Positions 13,481-26,715 of a stretch of 64,000 nt of DNA are shown in pieces (position 1 is the stretch's first letter; every line of letters begins with the position of its first letter). The position numbers were made by a program, and so were the translations under genes. The DNA lies in assembly GCA_024734555.1 (NCBI GenBank), contig JANPWX010019201.1, positions 294,888 through 358,887 of the forward strand, read 5' to 3'. Source of the stretch: Trochalopteron elliotii (taxonomy: Eukaryota; Chordata; Aves; Passeriformes; Leiothrichidae). The notes beneath the pieces were generated by a model. It searched no databases, had not been told where the DNA came from, and saw only the letters and a list, made by a program, of their open reading frames with translations.

Positions 13481-14749
13481 GAAAGGCTTAATCATGCACT
13501 GCAACAAGAAGCCACTTTTGTTTGCTATGACAAGGGCTTCTTGTCAGCTGCTTCTCTGATCCTGCATGTGCACTGATCTGTGATACTCCTTCCTTTTTCA
13601 GTTTTTTCACCTCAGAATTAAAGGAGAATAAAAATTTCTACATTTCTAATTTCTAAAGATTATGAAGATAGAAAAACTTTTTGTGTACTGGAGAAATGGA
13701 AATTGGGGCACCCAAAAGGACAACTTTATCTAAAAGCGGGAGAACGTGAGTTTCAGATGGATAAGAATGTAGCAGAATTCTCTAATGATGAAAACAACTC
13801 TTGTCTTTTGATGCTTCTTCTAGCTGAGGTGAAAGAAAGTCACTGTGATGGTTTGAAAGCAAAACTAGTGAGAGGCTCCAAGTCAGAAATNNNNNNNNNN
13901 ATGGTGGTAGAATACTCCGTGCACGTTCTACACCACAACCCAGGACAGTCACTCACTGGTTTATGTGGCTTTGTGTCATCTCGTTTTCACCACAGTTGTG
14001 TCTGTGTCTGTCCTTTGTCTGTAAATGTCTATTGATACTACTTAAAGTATTGAAAATACAGAAGTGGTGGGTTTTGTTGAGGTGAGAGAAGCAAGTAGAA
14101 TGATCTTTTGCATGAAAATTATGTGTTTGTTCTTGAGATCCTAGCGATTTGACATATAATCTCATACTTCTGTGCTGAAAAACTGCATTAAGCAAGATGT
14201 ATACTTTTCTCACTACTCAAAGCAGTCAGCTCTCAGTTCTCATGATCTACATGAAACTGTTCATAGGGGGTAGAGAGAAAAGAAATATTTAAGACTCAGA
14301 CTTATCAGTTAACTATTTCCCTGACATTTTCTTCCTACCTAACCAGGCTGATCGGGACATTAGTTTTACATGTGTTTGCCCCATACGCTTTGTTTCCTTG
14401 TCACCAGTTCAATCTATGTTTTATGGCAAAGATTTGCATCTAACAGGGATGCATTGTCCTAAATTTAGAATTATGAGGATGGAACTAGAGAGAAGGAAAA
14501 AATCCTAACTATTTGCCTGTTCTCTTGCTGCATAAGGGAAAGGCATTTATTGGTGTCATGTTAAATGTCAGAGAGTGTCTTTCATGGGCCGGAGCCATAT
14601 CTCTGATGTAGCTGGAGGAATTCTTCCCAGATGTTGCAAGAAGCAGGTATGTCCTGAATGAAAACTCTCTTTTGTGGTTTGACACTGGCCCAGTGCCAGG
14701 CACCCACGAAAGTCATTCACTCACCCTCCCCTCCTGCAGCCGGGCAGAG
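13481..14749. other. Putative intron; includes the assembly gap
   Basis: No exon or transposon recognised. The stretch contains the run of Ns. Sequence from about 14700 towards 14750 may already belong to the LTR element to the right. Confidence 0.4.
13891..13900. other. Assembly gap (10 N)
   Basis: Ten consecutive Ns. The true length of missing sequence is unknown, so any frame read across it is meaningless. Confidence 0.99.
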
Positions 14750-15890
14750 GAGAATAAAATTTAATCAAGGCTTCATGAGTTGAGGTAAAGACTGAGAAAA
14801 CACTCCAAGGGCAAAACTCCAAAGGCTCGACTTAAAGGTAAAATGTGAATTTATTATTAACAGAGTCAGAGGAGGATAATGAGAAATAAAATAAGCCCTT
14901 AGAACCATTTTTTCCCCCAGCTGCTCCCTCCTTCCTACCAACAGCACAGGGAGACAGGGCATGGGGATTTTGGTCAGTTCATCATCCAAGATCTTCCACT
15001 GCCCAGGGAGAGGAGTCCTTCACCTGTGAGGCCGTGGTGTCCCTCCCACAGGAGAAAGTTCTCCACTAACTTCTCCAACATGGTTCCAATCTCATGAGCA
15101 GCAGTCCTGCCAAAACTGCTACAGTGTGAGTCCCTCCCACGGGCACACATTCCTCACAAAACTGCTGTGGTGTGGGTCACACTTCCATGGGGTGCAGTCC
15201 TCCAAGGACAGGCTGCTCCAGCTTGGTAGCAGGGGCCCTCTCTCTCCACCAGGTCTCCCACAGAATCCCAGCCTCCTCCTGGCATCCACCTGCTCCAGCA
15301 TGGGCATCTCCCCCATGTGCTGTGGGGGAATCTCTGCATTCCCCATGGATCCCCAGGCACTGTGGGGGGATCTCTGCATCCTCCATGGATCCCCAGGGCT
15401 GTGGGAGGATCTCTGCATCCTCCATGGATCCCCAGGGCTGTGGGAGGATCTCTGCATCCTCCATGGATCCCCAGGGCTGTGGGAGGATCTCTGCATCCTC
15501 CATGGATCCCCAGGGGCTGCAGGGGCACAGCTGCCTCACCATGGTCTCACCACAGCCTGCAGAGGAATCTCAGCTGCAGCACCTGGATCACCTCCTCCCC
15601 CTCCTTCTCCACTGACCTTGGTGTCACCTTGTTGTTTCCCTTACATGGTCTCACCTCCTCCTCTTCTCTGACTAGCAAAAAAACTGTGCCCCACTTTGTT
15701 TTGATTTTTTTTCTTAAATACATTATCACAGACGGGTTGCTCTCTCATTGGCCCAGCTTTGGCTAGCAACTTGTCCATCTTCAGATCTATCAGGCTCTGC
15801 TGGACATGGTGGAGGCTTCAGCAGCTACTCACAGAAGCCACTTTGTGGCCCCCCCCACTACCAAAAACCAGGCTGTGCAAAATCAACGCA
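14750..15890 (-). mobile_element. Endogenous-retrovirus LTR (passerine ERV type), minus strand
   Basis: The stretch resembles a common songbird ERV LTR that I recall, probably the group called TguLTR5 (name unverified). Diagnostic features in plus-strand order are a TTATTATTAACAGAGT-like AT segment near 14850, a GGTCAGTTCATCA motif near 14972, repeated 'CTCC...TGGGTC...CACGGG' modules from 15040 to 15310, a TTCTTAAATACATTATCACAG segment near 15711, and a terminal CCACTACCAAAAACCAGG block ending ...AACGCA at 15890. LTRs end in CA, so 15890 is a credible edge (the 5' end of the LTR on the minus strand). The left edge is uncertain. No gag, pol or env remnant adjoins, so it appears to be a solo LTR. 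It carries an internal minisatellite. Several overlapping frames stay open only because the repeat period is divisible by three. Confidence 0.7.
15331..15515. repeat. 39-bp minisatellite, five units, inside the LTR
   Basis: The motif TCTCTGCATCCTCCATGGAT recurs with starts at 15371, 15410, 15449 and 15488, an exact 39-bp period with near-perfect copies. A diverged first unit starts at 15331, offset 40 bp by one extra G. Each unit contains ATGGATCCC. The parent LTR family carries related modules of about this length, so this is a local expansion of one module. Because 39 is 13 codons, both strands show spurious 13-residue protein repeats. Confidence 0.95.
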
Positions 15891-18482
15891 TTCTCCTTGG
15901 CTTTTTTGCTACCTCGTGTGGTCTTACGCACATTTGAATTTGTTTTGTGAAAGACTTGGAGATACTGGTTCTTAAATTGCCTTGCAAAAAGTAATTAGAC
16001 TTGCTATTTTTATTGTTACTCTCTGTCTTGATGTGTTTTCCTGGAAATAGTCTTGGGCAGAATTCAGTAAATATGGACCTCAAAAATCATATAGTTGCTG
16101 TGGAACATGTGAATGTTCCTGAAGTGATAGTAAATAAAGAAAAATCTGACAGGCCCACAAGGAAAATTTCCCAACTATTGAGATAGCTATCGACATGAAA
16201 TTTTGGAAATATCAGACAAATGAATATAGAAAACTCTATTCATAAAATTTACTAAGTTTAATGTCTCTGTCACACTGAATCCACTAAGCAGTAATATCTC
16301 CCTGAAATTATATTTTTATTGAAATATTTGCATTTCTTTCCTGACTTTAAGTAATTAGGCATCACTTGCCAGCCTCACTGAGTAGCCAAGGAATGCACAT
16401 ATCCTAATACAAATGGTCACTTGGTCACATGGTGTTGCTTACGCAAGTAATAGTTGTAACCAAACAGTATAAATCATATAGTTTAGAATAATACTAATGT
16501 GGCTACTACTAATAACAACAACAACCTATGTTATAAATCACATTCTGCATTCTGCAGCTTTGGGTAACACCGTGAAAAGTACTTACAGTAATCCAACAAC
16601 ACATTTACTATTTTCTAAAGAGTGCTTCCTTTTCTATGCAAAATTTTTTTGATACTCAATACTCTACGTATGTGAACTTTAAACTTGTCAGACTGTTGTA
16701 ACATATTTGAAAATTATAGTAATTTGATTAAAATGTTGCCTTTAAGGCAAAAGGTTCAGTTAATAGAATCCATATGTAATTAAAGAGGAGAACCAAATGT
16801 AATCAGACCCCGGTGACTGGTGCCTTCGTATTGATAGTTTTACAGTGGCCTCTGGGGTTGAAAGTTTATGTTGAAGTTACCAATGCAGCTGTGGTCAAGA
16901 AAAAAAGCAAGACAATCTTTTGAAGCAGGTATAACCACGTCTCAAACTGATAATCATACAACAGAAGTAGCTGACAGTCTGAATTTTGGGGCTGTCTTCC
17001 ACTTGGCAGGTGGAAGAAACACAAGACTGCTGTATTGTACTACTCAGAGTGTTGCATTCTGCAGCAGCACTGCTATATAAACATTCCTAAATGAGGGAAG
17101 TATGCCCAATCAGACCAAGTAACAGTGTATTTTTTTAATAATATAGTTGCTTGATTTGTGTGAATTCATGTTTGAGTCATCTGAAAGTTATAGACACAGC
17201 GCTGTGTACCAAGCCACAAAAGAAGTTTAAAAAAATTTCCTGAACTTTAAAAAAAATAAAATATTTTCTCTGGACAGTTTTAAGAGTTGACATCCTGTGT
17301 TAGAGTTCTCTAATCATCACCAGCACAATTTACAATCAGAACACACAGAGAGCCAGTTCAGACCAGCTCATCTGTTGACTTTGGCAGAAGCCCTTAATCT
17401 CACTGTGTGTAGCTGCCACTTGAGAGCTGGGGACTCGGCAGAGAGCCAAAGGAGGGTGGGATGCAGGGTTGGTCAAGGCATGAACACATAGGCCTGCTTC
17501 ATTTCAACAGCCATACACTGCTTTTTTTATACCCTTTTCATTTTACAGCCTTTTTTTTTTTTAAACCTGAAATTAAATGAGGACCTCTCATGAGCCACTG
17601 CGCTCCAGGCATAAGAAATTGTAATGTCTGGCTTCCAGAAACTGTCCCGTCAAAATGTGCTTCTGATTAGGTGGCTTAATTACAGCTGTGAAAACAATGT
17701 TGATTTAGGCCTCAAGATTCCAGTGCATGTCAGCCGTTATTAGCTAGCCTTGGACTGAAGCCACCATTTTAAAACTTTGTACCACTAAAGTCACACACTG
17801 CCTGACAACTTTTTATTTAGGCAGAAATGTTGCCAGAAGCAACACATTTTATGCAAAATATTTTTCATTGCGCAAATTTCAAATGTGACACAGTTGATGG
17901 ACATAAAACGGGTAGTTATGGGTGGACCTCACCAAGTCCAGAACCTAACTTTTGCAAAAAAAACCCTACCCCAACACATCGCCCTCCCCCATTTCAAATA
18001 GCTTTTTCTAAAGTTTGACTGACATAATGCTTAATTTTAATTCCTTTAATTCAGTTTTATTCCAAATCCAGCATGTTGGTTTAACCACCCAATTTTATTG
18101 CATCTAAATTTTCCTGACAGTTTCATTTGCTGTTGGGAAATAAAATTGCCATTTTTGCAACATGGGAAATAATGGCTAGTTTCAAAACCAATATGTTTGA
18201 AACTTCCTTTGCCTGAAGCAGGTTAAGGCACACACTCAATTTACTTTAGGGGAAAAAAGCTCATTAAATAGTTTTTAATATTTTAATATAATTTAAGTGA
18301 CTGCTTTCACAGTGGGAAGGCTTATTAGGCTGATGTATTTACACCTGCAGAGAGGTAAATGTTTGGGTAATTAGGTGGTTTCCAGTAATTCAGTTTTTCA
18401 GTTGCAGGGTTAATGCTGTAAACTGTAGATGGACAGAAAGAGTGCTGCGTTTAAACATTACATTTCCACTTGTAGCATTTTC

Positions 18483-18521
18483 CTTTCAAGTGCTTAAGAA
18501 AGAGGCTTAAGCACTTGAAAG
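18483..18521. repeat. Perfect 16-bp inverted repeat, 7-nt loop
   Basis: CTTTCAAGTGCTTAAG at 18483-18498 is followed by a 7-nt spacer and its exact reverse complement at 18506-18521. It can form a stable hairpin or cruciform. No transposon ends are visible around it, and the stem is shorter than a typical microRNA precursor. Confidence 0.9.
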
Positions 18522-19375
18522 AAAAGTGGGGTTGGTTTGGGTTTTGTGGGATTTTTTTGTTGTTTTGGTTTGGTTTGGTTTTTTTTCTTTGTTTGGTCTG
18601 TTCTTCAACTCTCCTTAATGACGTGAATTTGCTAAGGAATGTGAGAGAATGTGTGTGGGTGTTAACTCTCAGCAGAGGTCGGTACTTTGGAAAAGTAAGA
18701 TCTGCATTCTCACTTCACCATTGCTATGAAATTCCAAATATCCATGCTGTGTGGTTTAATGGAAACCATGAAGTTCCTAAATGACCGCAGGTTTGTTCCG
18801 CTGTTAAGTACAAAACAAATCTTTCAAGTCATTGGCTAAGTCACAAAAAAGGACGGTCCTGTTTTCAGGAAGGTAGTCTCCTTTCCTTTTTTCCTTCATG
18901 GTTTACATTTCTATGGCATTAGAAATATGTTTCTAGTGAGGTACTGGAACTACAAGCTCACAAACAAGGATCCTCAGTTCCCGGGACTGAAAACAAGACA
19001 CTTGGAAGCTAGAGCTGTATTCATCTCTTACCCTAAATGCAGGCCAGTGCAGCAATTGTACCTTCAGGAGCAACTAATTGGAAATGGATTTCGACCAACT
19101 AATGATTTGGATAAGGAAGCAAGTCTAAAGTGTAGGTTCAAGTTTGTCCTGTAAAAAATCATCGTGCATTCATTCTCTGCCTGCAGCAGATTAATGGAGA
19201 GCAAGGCGGTGGATGCCTGCACTTTATTTTGTTCAGTTTTCAAAGGAGGAATACTGGAATTAACTAGTCTTCTATTTTCTTTTCAAATACTAGGTGGCAT
19301 TTCCTGAAAAAGAATGTTTCAAAAACACCCCAGTTGTTGTGGTGGGCAACTGTAAGTCAGGAGACAACCATGTGA

Positions 19376-19405
19376 TGTCTAATAAGGCTTTTTCCTTATT
19401 AGACA
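19376..19405. repeat. Perfect 12-bp inverted repeat, 6-nt loop
   Basis: TGTCTAATAAGG at 19376-19387 and its reverse complement at 19394-19405 flank a short C/T loop. It is a compact hairpin about 900 bp from the one at 18483. Function is unknown. Confidence 0.9.
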
Positions 19406-20504
19406 CCTTTACACTAGTCTTCTGAAACGTGTTTCATTGGTAATACGCAATATCTGCCACATATGTTTGCTTCCTGTTGGCTACGCACTGCTGTTTCTTT
19501 TGCCTTCTTCCCACATGTATTAAAGGAGTATTTCCAGGACATCAAATTAAAAGAAACATTCATGTATTATTTCATATATTGTTAATGCTGCAGTAGAAAT
19601 GAAAGTATTGGGAGTGCTAGACAGGCTGTTATTTTGAGAACTGGATATTATAGACCAGGACATTTAACCCTGGGAAAAAGTTTTTACAAAAGAACAGAGC
19701 CAAGGACACAATTTTACTGTCTTTATAGAAGAAAAGGAATATTCTCTACAAAGGCAGACAAATTCACTTCTTTCCAGACTCAAGGACTTTTACTCAGGCC
19801 AGAAGGTGCTTCCTCCTCCCTTTTGAAGAAGTTATTTCAAGAAAGAGAGCTGGGAAGCTTCTATTATTCCTTGCTAAACTGTGGGTTAAGCATAAAGGGA
19901 ACGTCTGTTCATTCTGAGACTCTGAATTTGCTGAGAATTTTTTGGAGGGGATTAAAGCATAGCTGTGCCTGAATGAGTCTAGCATAGATGCTTAAATGGT
20001 GAATACATGCAATTCAATCTGTCATCTTCCTGGTATTTTTGTGACATTTTAAATTTGGATCCTACAAGTTAAACTGTTGTGAATAATTATTTTCTTGTTT
20101 TCACACCTGTTTGGTTTTATGTTTCAAGCTAAGTATGTAAAGCACTGTTTATAAGGAGAAAATTCAGTACTGATCTTCAGATATTAACTTTGATAAAGAG
20201 TGCAAGATGTGTAGAGGCACCCTGTGGATTGCAGTTCACTTGATCAGGATGATAGATAATAGAACGACAATTTTTGTTATCTTTTTGCTGTTCTTGTTTA
20301 CTTTATACTACAAGCTCACTGCCTGGATCATAGGGGAAAAAAAAGATTAGAATATGACCTAGGGCAGTGTTGCCAGGAGCCTGTCTCTTTCTCAGTTAGC
20401 TTCAGAAATGCATGTATGCGCAGTATACACTTGTAATGTACCATGGCTAATACTCCATGCACCCATTAAGAAAAACAATAATTAAAAAAATACACATGTA
20501 TATA

Positions 20505-20523
20505 CACACGCACACACACACAC
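20505..20523. repeat. (CA)n microsatellite
   Basis: A short interrupted CA dinucleotide run following ATGTATATACACACG. Confidence 0.85.
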
Positions 20524-21376
20524 TTTAAGTTTTGTGAAGCAAAATCTCAGGTTAAGAGATTTGTATTTCCCTCTGGATGGCAGAGAGCCAGTCTCTCCCA
20601 CCAGAGAGAGTCAGTCCCCACCACCAGATCATTCAGTGCCAGCTAGCAGTCAGCCTTCCCTCCACAGGAGACAACTGTCTCTGATGCTTTGTCTCTTAGT
20701 TTCTGCTTCTGGTGCACAGACTGGGGGGAAGATCACGGGAGCACAAGGCTGGGTATTGTCTCTATCCTAGGGCCCTCAGCAGATTTTACTGTCAGAACTA
20801 ACCTCACTATTCCACACGGGAGGGTGGGTCCTGTTCAGGCTGAAGGGAGATAGTGAGTGTGGTAAAGAAGGGTAGCTGCAAACTACAGCAGTCAACTTAA
20901 TGTTGCACCTTTGCAAAATTTATGAAATCGGATTGTTTTCCTGTTGGCTCATTAATGCTCTTTTCGCCTGCCTTCTCCTATAATTGTGCATGTTGCCATC
21001 CTTTTCAACTGTGAAAAAAATAACCTTGCATTTCTTTCTGTGACATGTTTGCAATAGAGTAACATATTTGTTGTGAAAATAAATATATTTGCCTACTTCT
21101 ATTTGCTTGCCTTTTGTACTTTAAGCTAAAAGTTAATGGGAGAAATGAAGAAAAACAAAACCTTTGAAATGTATTAGAGAGTATGATGTGCAAAGATAGA
21201 AAGACAGAAAATTCAATTAGTGCACAAAACCTAATATTGTTCTTAACACATAATTTCATTCCTGTTATGTTGGCATGATTTGAGGGAATACAGACAGAAA
21301 GGTACATCTTCATCTTTTTTTTGGTTCAGTCTTACATATTTAAGACACACTGTTTAATGTTTACCCATCAGAGTTA

Positions 21377-21398
21377 TATTTATTTATTTATTTATTTT
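21377..21398. repeat. (TTTA)n microsatellite
   Basis: About five tandem TTTA units. Confidence 0.9.
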
Positions 21399-22122
21399 TG
21401 TTTCTAAGTTATGTGTAAAAGTTTTTACTTGAATTCTGTGAAACCCACATTATGCGGAGAAGGCACAGTTCTTCTAGTTGATCATAGTGAGGACCTGTTT
21501 TCTCCAGAGACTGAACTCTGTGAAGCAATTTGACCTACTGAATAAACTAATCATTGAACAAATTTTTAAAATGGGAAATGGGCATTCCATAATGTAAAGT
21601 GCTTTATTGTCAGCTAAAATGATGTTTTTATGATAATGATCTTCATTATTCAATAACATTTGTTTTCCTCAGTTTATTTAACAATTCGGTTAAAGAAAGG
21701 GATTTAGAAAGAAATGTGCTTCTTAAACTGTAATTTCACTTTCCTATTTTACAAGAATTTGTGTGGAAGGGCGGATACCTTTAAAATGAACAGTGAGTAA
21801 TAAAATTTACTAAAAATATGGTCACAAATAATGTGTTTAATCACGAGCAGAGTTTCCTGATACACGTGATGATATTAGGAAAACAGTGACATTATGAAGA
21901 TGCAGCAATTCCATTTCATCCTTTTCAGATGATGTAACTCCTTGAATTCCTAAAGGAATTCCTATTTTCAGAGAGGCAACTATTAAAGAAGAAACTATTA
22001 AGAGAACTCTTAAAGCCACACTGACTTAAGACACCACACCTTTCAATCTGGGTTGTAACTGAAATTGGTCCATGAACTCACAGTTAACTCTGTTGCCACA
22101 AAACTGACATTGCAATACTTTT

Positions 22123-22156
22123 CTCTTAAATTTCTCTTAAATTTTCTCTTAAATTC
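22123..22156. repeat. Three tandem copies of TCTCTTAAATT
   Basis: The 11-12-bp unit TCTCTTAAATT(T) occurs three times in a row with one- or two-base length differences. Confidence 0.75.
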
Positions 22157-23572
22157 ACCAGTACTTTGAAAGACTTCTGTCCTATGTAGGTGATGCAGAT
22201 GATTCGACACATACAGTTTCTGAAGGCCAGAACCACAATAATAAAATAATTCACTAATTTTTCAGCTTTTTTTAGTACTGAGGGTCTCTTTTGATTACAG
22301 AAGGATCATCTTTTATGATGCTTATATGTTTATGGTCAGGAGCCTGTTAGTCTTTCAAAGCCTGTGTGACACCAAGTTTGCTTTCACATGGTCTCTTAAA
22401 TCCATTGCATTCTTTTGAGAGTCTGAGCATTAAACATTGTAACTTCACCAGGACTTTGCAAAGTTTCCTCGCACATCAAGTCATACAGTTTAATTTTAGT
22501 TTGTATGTGTCAAAACATCCTATTGTTTTAAGTGTTTTGAGTTTAATTTAATAACTTACTGAAGTTTACTGTGTTTTAAATATTAAATGTTTTGGAAGAC
22601 TGTAATCCCAAGGAGCTCTGAGTAAAGGAATTTAAGGTATAATTCTGGAATGTACAGAGCACACCAACTTACTGAAACATCTGGTTTGGGGTTTTGGTTG
22701 GGTTGTTTTAGAAAACCTAATTTTTTAAACTTGTATGACACCTTTCTGGTTTTACAAACCAAAAAGCTGAAAAACACTTTCCCAAATCTTCTCTATTCTT
22801 CTTGACTCTTAGAAGTTTTACATATCTGATGAAAGTTTCGAGTATTGCATGTGTTGGTGGATTCTGGGTTTTGGGCTGTTTTTATTTGTTTATTTGTAGT
22901 ATGTGCTGGTGGTGTCTGTTTTAGTTTGTTTGGGGGTTTTTTTGTTGTTTTTAGCTTTGCTTTCAGAATACACAGTTGGCTTACATATATATGAAAGAAT
23001 GAAATTCCATTAGCTTTTTTAATGTTTATTCATCTAAAATGTTATTGGTATGCAGGAAATACTAGTTCCTTTTGCCTAGTGGACTCACTTGAACTGCATA
23101 TTCAACCTGACAGAAGGAGATGATCTAGTACCTGAGCTAAGAACAATTCTTGAAGGCTATGCTCAGGAATCTAATAAGTATAAAAAGTTCTGTTCAAGTA
23201 ATTATTAGATTTTTTTAATTTCATTCCAGTCTGAAATATAATTGTATATATGGATTTGGCCAAAAGCAATAGAGACAGTAAACCTAGCTCACTGACACTC
23301 AAGTTGTTTATAACTGATAAGTTTGATTCCTTGCCCAGTTAATGTAATTTGGATCTTGAATTTACAGAAGACCTACATATTAGCCATCAACTGAAACAGA
23401 GCCTGAAATATTTTTCCTAGGCTATTCAGATATCAACTGATACTTCATAAGCAATACTGATGGAAAGCCAACTGTTTTCCTTGACCATTACTGTTACAAA
23501 ACTGCCCTTCAGAACTCTGTTGAAGATACACTGCTTCAGATATTGCATGTAATCTGTGGGAGAAGGAATAAA

Positions 23573-23622
23573 TTACTTGAAGTTACTTCAGCTTGAAGTT
23601 ACTTGAAGTTACTTCAGCTAAG
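23573..23622. repeat. 26-bp tandem duplication
   Basis: A unit starting TTACTTGAAGTTACTTCAGC at 23573 recurs at 23599 with almost no change. The unit itself contains an internal TTACTT...AAGTTACTT repetition, so replication slippage is the likely origin. Confidence 0.85.
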
Positions 23623-26600
23623 TTTTACTGGGGATCAATGAACATTAATGAAAATTAAAGTATTTGCCTTGAATAAGCAAACAAAACTTAGAAAACTATA
23701 CTAAACCTACCGGGAGGCAAATGTACCTCTTCCTGGTGAATCTTTCTGTAATCTAATTTATGGTGTAGTGGGATGGAGCCCTTATCAGGATTTTGGCTAG
23801 GAGGTAGAAGCATACACATCTGCAGTGGGCTGTCCAGAAAATCTACATGCGTTGGCCAGTGCTAAAAGGATGGAACTCTTTGTTCTCCTAATACCTTGAT
23901 GATTTTAATAATAAACCTTCATTTTGAGAAAATTAAATTGGCATAACGTTAGTTCACTTCTAAACATGTGGTATAAGTCAGTCATTCCTTGCTGCATCAC
24001 TAGAGGATCTTTTCTGAAGAGACTGTTCAGTTTAATATGGTTATTTAGATTAACTGAGATTCAGATTAGCCTGTGGGCTAATGCATCTGTGCAGGTGTTC
24101 TAACTGAAAATGCAACTGTTTGTGTTTTGTATATGAGATTCCAACCAGTCTGTTTTCCAAATAGGTGCAGCTAGGTTGCATAAACCATGTCTGTATCCAA
24201 TTTATGGTCCTAGTTCCATTGTCTCCAAAGAGTGAACTTTAATCTATGCCTTGGTAGCGGATAGTAAAGGCTGTAAAATCTTGACATCAGCATTTCCCTT
24301 GTCATTTCAGAATTACGAACAACACCAGATTATAATCTCAATACGTAGTGAACAAAAATAACATTTATTCACTTACAAGATCTGCAGTGATATTATTCAC
24401 TTATGAGGCCATGCATGTCCCTGTCACTTCATTTTAATTCTGAGTAATTCCATTTTCCTACATCGCATCTGAGTGATGTGTTCACTATAGTTTTTTCATT
24501 GCTGCAAAACTATCCACTTCTTCATTAGCAGCCTCTTCCAGAGTTATGTGAGTTCCAATTCCTTGTAATTTGCTGCATTTCACCACCTTTCATAAAGACA
24601 AGTTGGTTCTATGTTCTTCCCATAACTTCCTATCATGAGAGGAGTCTGCTTTACATCTTAATCAATGTATTTCCTTTCTTGTTTTCCTTACTTTGTGCTT
24701 GGACTTCTCTTGAGCTTCTACTTTCTACAGTCTCAATGTCTGCTTCTCTTCGCAAAAATAGAATTTCATGTGTGGAAAAAATGCCCTTTCAAAGATTTTT
24801 AAAGAGAACTGCAAGGGGACTTTTCCCTGCAGATAGGCTTGAAAAGAAAATAAATTACATAACCTATGTGAGCTTGCTGTAGTTTAGCAAACCAGAATCT
24901 TAAAGAGCTTGTGTGGATAGTCTTTTGAGCCCTGTCTTGTTCAGATTGTGGTAGTTGAAACCCCTAAGGCCACTAGAAGGCATTGACTATAGTTGCTTTC
25001 ATAATTTCACTGTCCAGACATGAGTGCTCAATCCAGACTCTTCCACCCTCTTCAGCAAAGGGCATTTGAGTATCATCAGGGCTTATTACATACATATCAA
25101 CTTTTTAAGGGACTTTTCTGACCTACTCCTTATTTTTATATACAAATATACTTGAGAGTACCAGTGAGCAAATTGAAGTATTTTCAGGGCATCTGTCAGC
25201 AAAGTAACAGTGAGTTGCATGTTTGGTCTTGTTTTTCTATAAGCTATCAAATGAATTCTAAAATGTTGATTTCCATATTTTTAATAGATCATTTGTTTTA
25301 TTAGCTACATAGATCCATATTTCTAAAAATATTCCTAAAAATGCTGTGTATTTGGCAGAAATGCATAGGAAAAATTAATCTTCTGAATACCTAAAGATTT
25401 TTTAATGCAAGAAAACTGAGTCATAAAGATACTTTCATTGTTAGCAGACCTTTCTCCTCTGTGTTGTTAAGTGCTACTATTCTAAATAAATTACATTTTC
25501 CCCTCTTTCCCCTTGAAACCAAATTGCTGTTACAGTATATTTTTGTTAAGTGTAAAGTGCTTGAAGTATTTTACTGAATCGGTATCATTTTTTCTTTTTC
25601 CCAAAATTGCTGGGATTATTAGTTCTAGGATAGGTTTTGGTAAGAGATAAATAAATGCTGCTGGCAAACATCCACTGTCCTTGTTCCATTTAGTAGCAGA
25701 ATGCCTAAATTGTCGTCGCGCCAGTTCGTCGCAAGCAGACAGAAAGGAAGGTAGCATTTCACTGTGCCTGAGCAGTTAGAGGGCAAGCAGACACCATGCA
25801 CCTTGACCACCTATTATGAAGCTTTTTGCTGCAATGTCAAGTGAAAGCGAGTTAATTGGGTGAAGCTGTAGAGCATGTTAGGGGCATGGTAAAGGGTTGC
25901 TGTCTGACAGCTGAATGTCAGCAGAAGCTAGTGAAGTGTGGCTGAGAGACAGAGACCTGTCACAAAGTTCATGTGGACTGTAGCACAGTTAGGGAGATGA
26001 AACGTGGTTCTGTCTCACTTTCTCCCTCATTGCATTCAAGCGCCTTAAGATTTCACACTGTATGTGTCAACCCTTGTTCTCTAAGCTGTTTTCTCCTAAC
26101 ACTTCTGCATTCAAATGATTGGACAGAAGATGCTAATGTTTGGCAGAATGAATGTAAATATACTTCTTTCCTTTTTCTGCTAGAGCAGCAGTACACATGC
26201 AACTCAGATGAAACTTTGAAGGCTTACGTCAGACAGTCACACTGGATAGGAATTCAGATGATAGCTGAATGTATATCTTTCGAGAATATGAAGTTTGACA
26301 CTTTAACTAGTGGAATAGGGACTGTTTTCCCAGAAGAAAAGGCTAAGTAGTGGGGGGCTACTTTGTCAGCTGGTGTTGCCTTAGCATGGCGTGAGTCTTT
26401 TAGTCTCTGATTGTCATCCTCTTCTCCTCTTCTTGCTAGAAAGAAATGGAGTGCCAAGAGGGAACCATGAATGACGCACTGATCTAAGGCAATGAGAAGC
26501 TGGGGGAAAAGCCACATAGTAGGAAAGCCTTTCTTAAAAGCAAGAGAGGCATCAGTTAAAGGCAGGGATTATCTTGCACACTGCTGTGAAACATAGAGTG

Positions 26601-26694
26601 GTGTCATAATAGTAAGTGTAGTGTACCTTTCATGCTGTTTGCAGCATGAAGCAAAAAGTAAAACAATAGTCATTTGGGTTGGTCATCTAGATTC

Positions 26695-26715
26695 AAAATA
26701 AATAAATAAATAAAT
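26695..26715. repeat. (AAAT)n microsatellite
   Basis: About five AAAT units, interrupted at the right edge. Confidence 0.9.

Noticed and set aside
13703..14035. 110-codon frame crossing the N gap
   Set aside because: It contains undetermined residues, and the missing length is unknown.
15119..15766. Several overlapping open frames of 120-180 codons on both strands with 13-residue repeats
   Set aside because: They arise from the 39-bp tandem repeat in an LTR, whose period is divisible by three. All frames stay open for the same reason.
16001..16186. Open frame resembling a signal peptide followed by a charged segment
   Set aside because: It begins with TTG rather than ATG. As an exon starting at 16049 its phase does not fit the upstream exon, and no donor or 3'UTR signal supports it.
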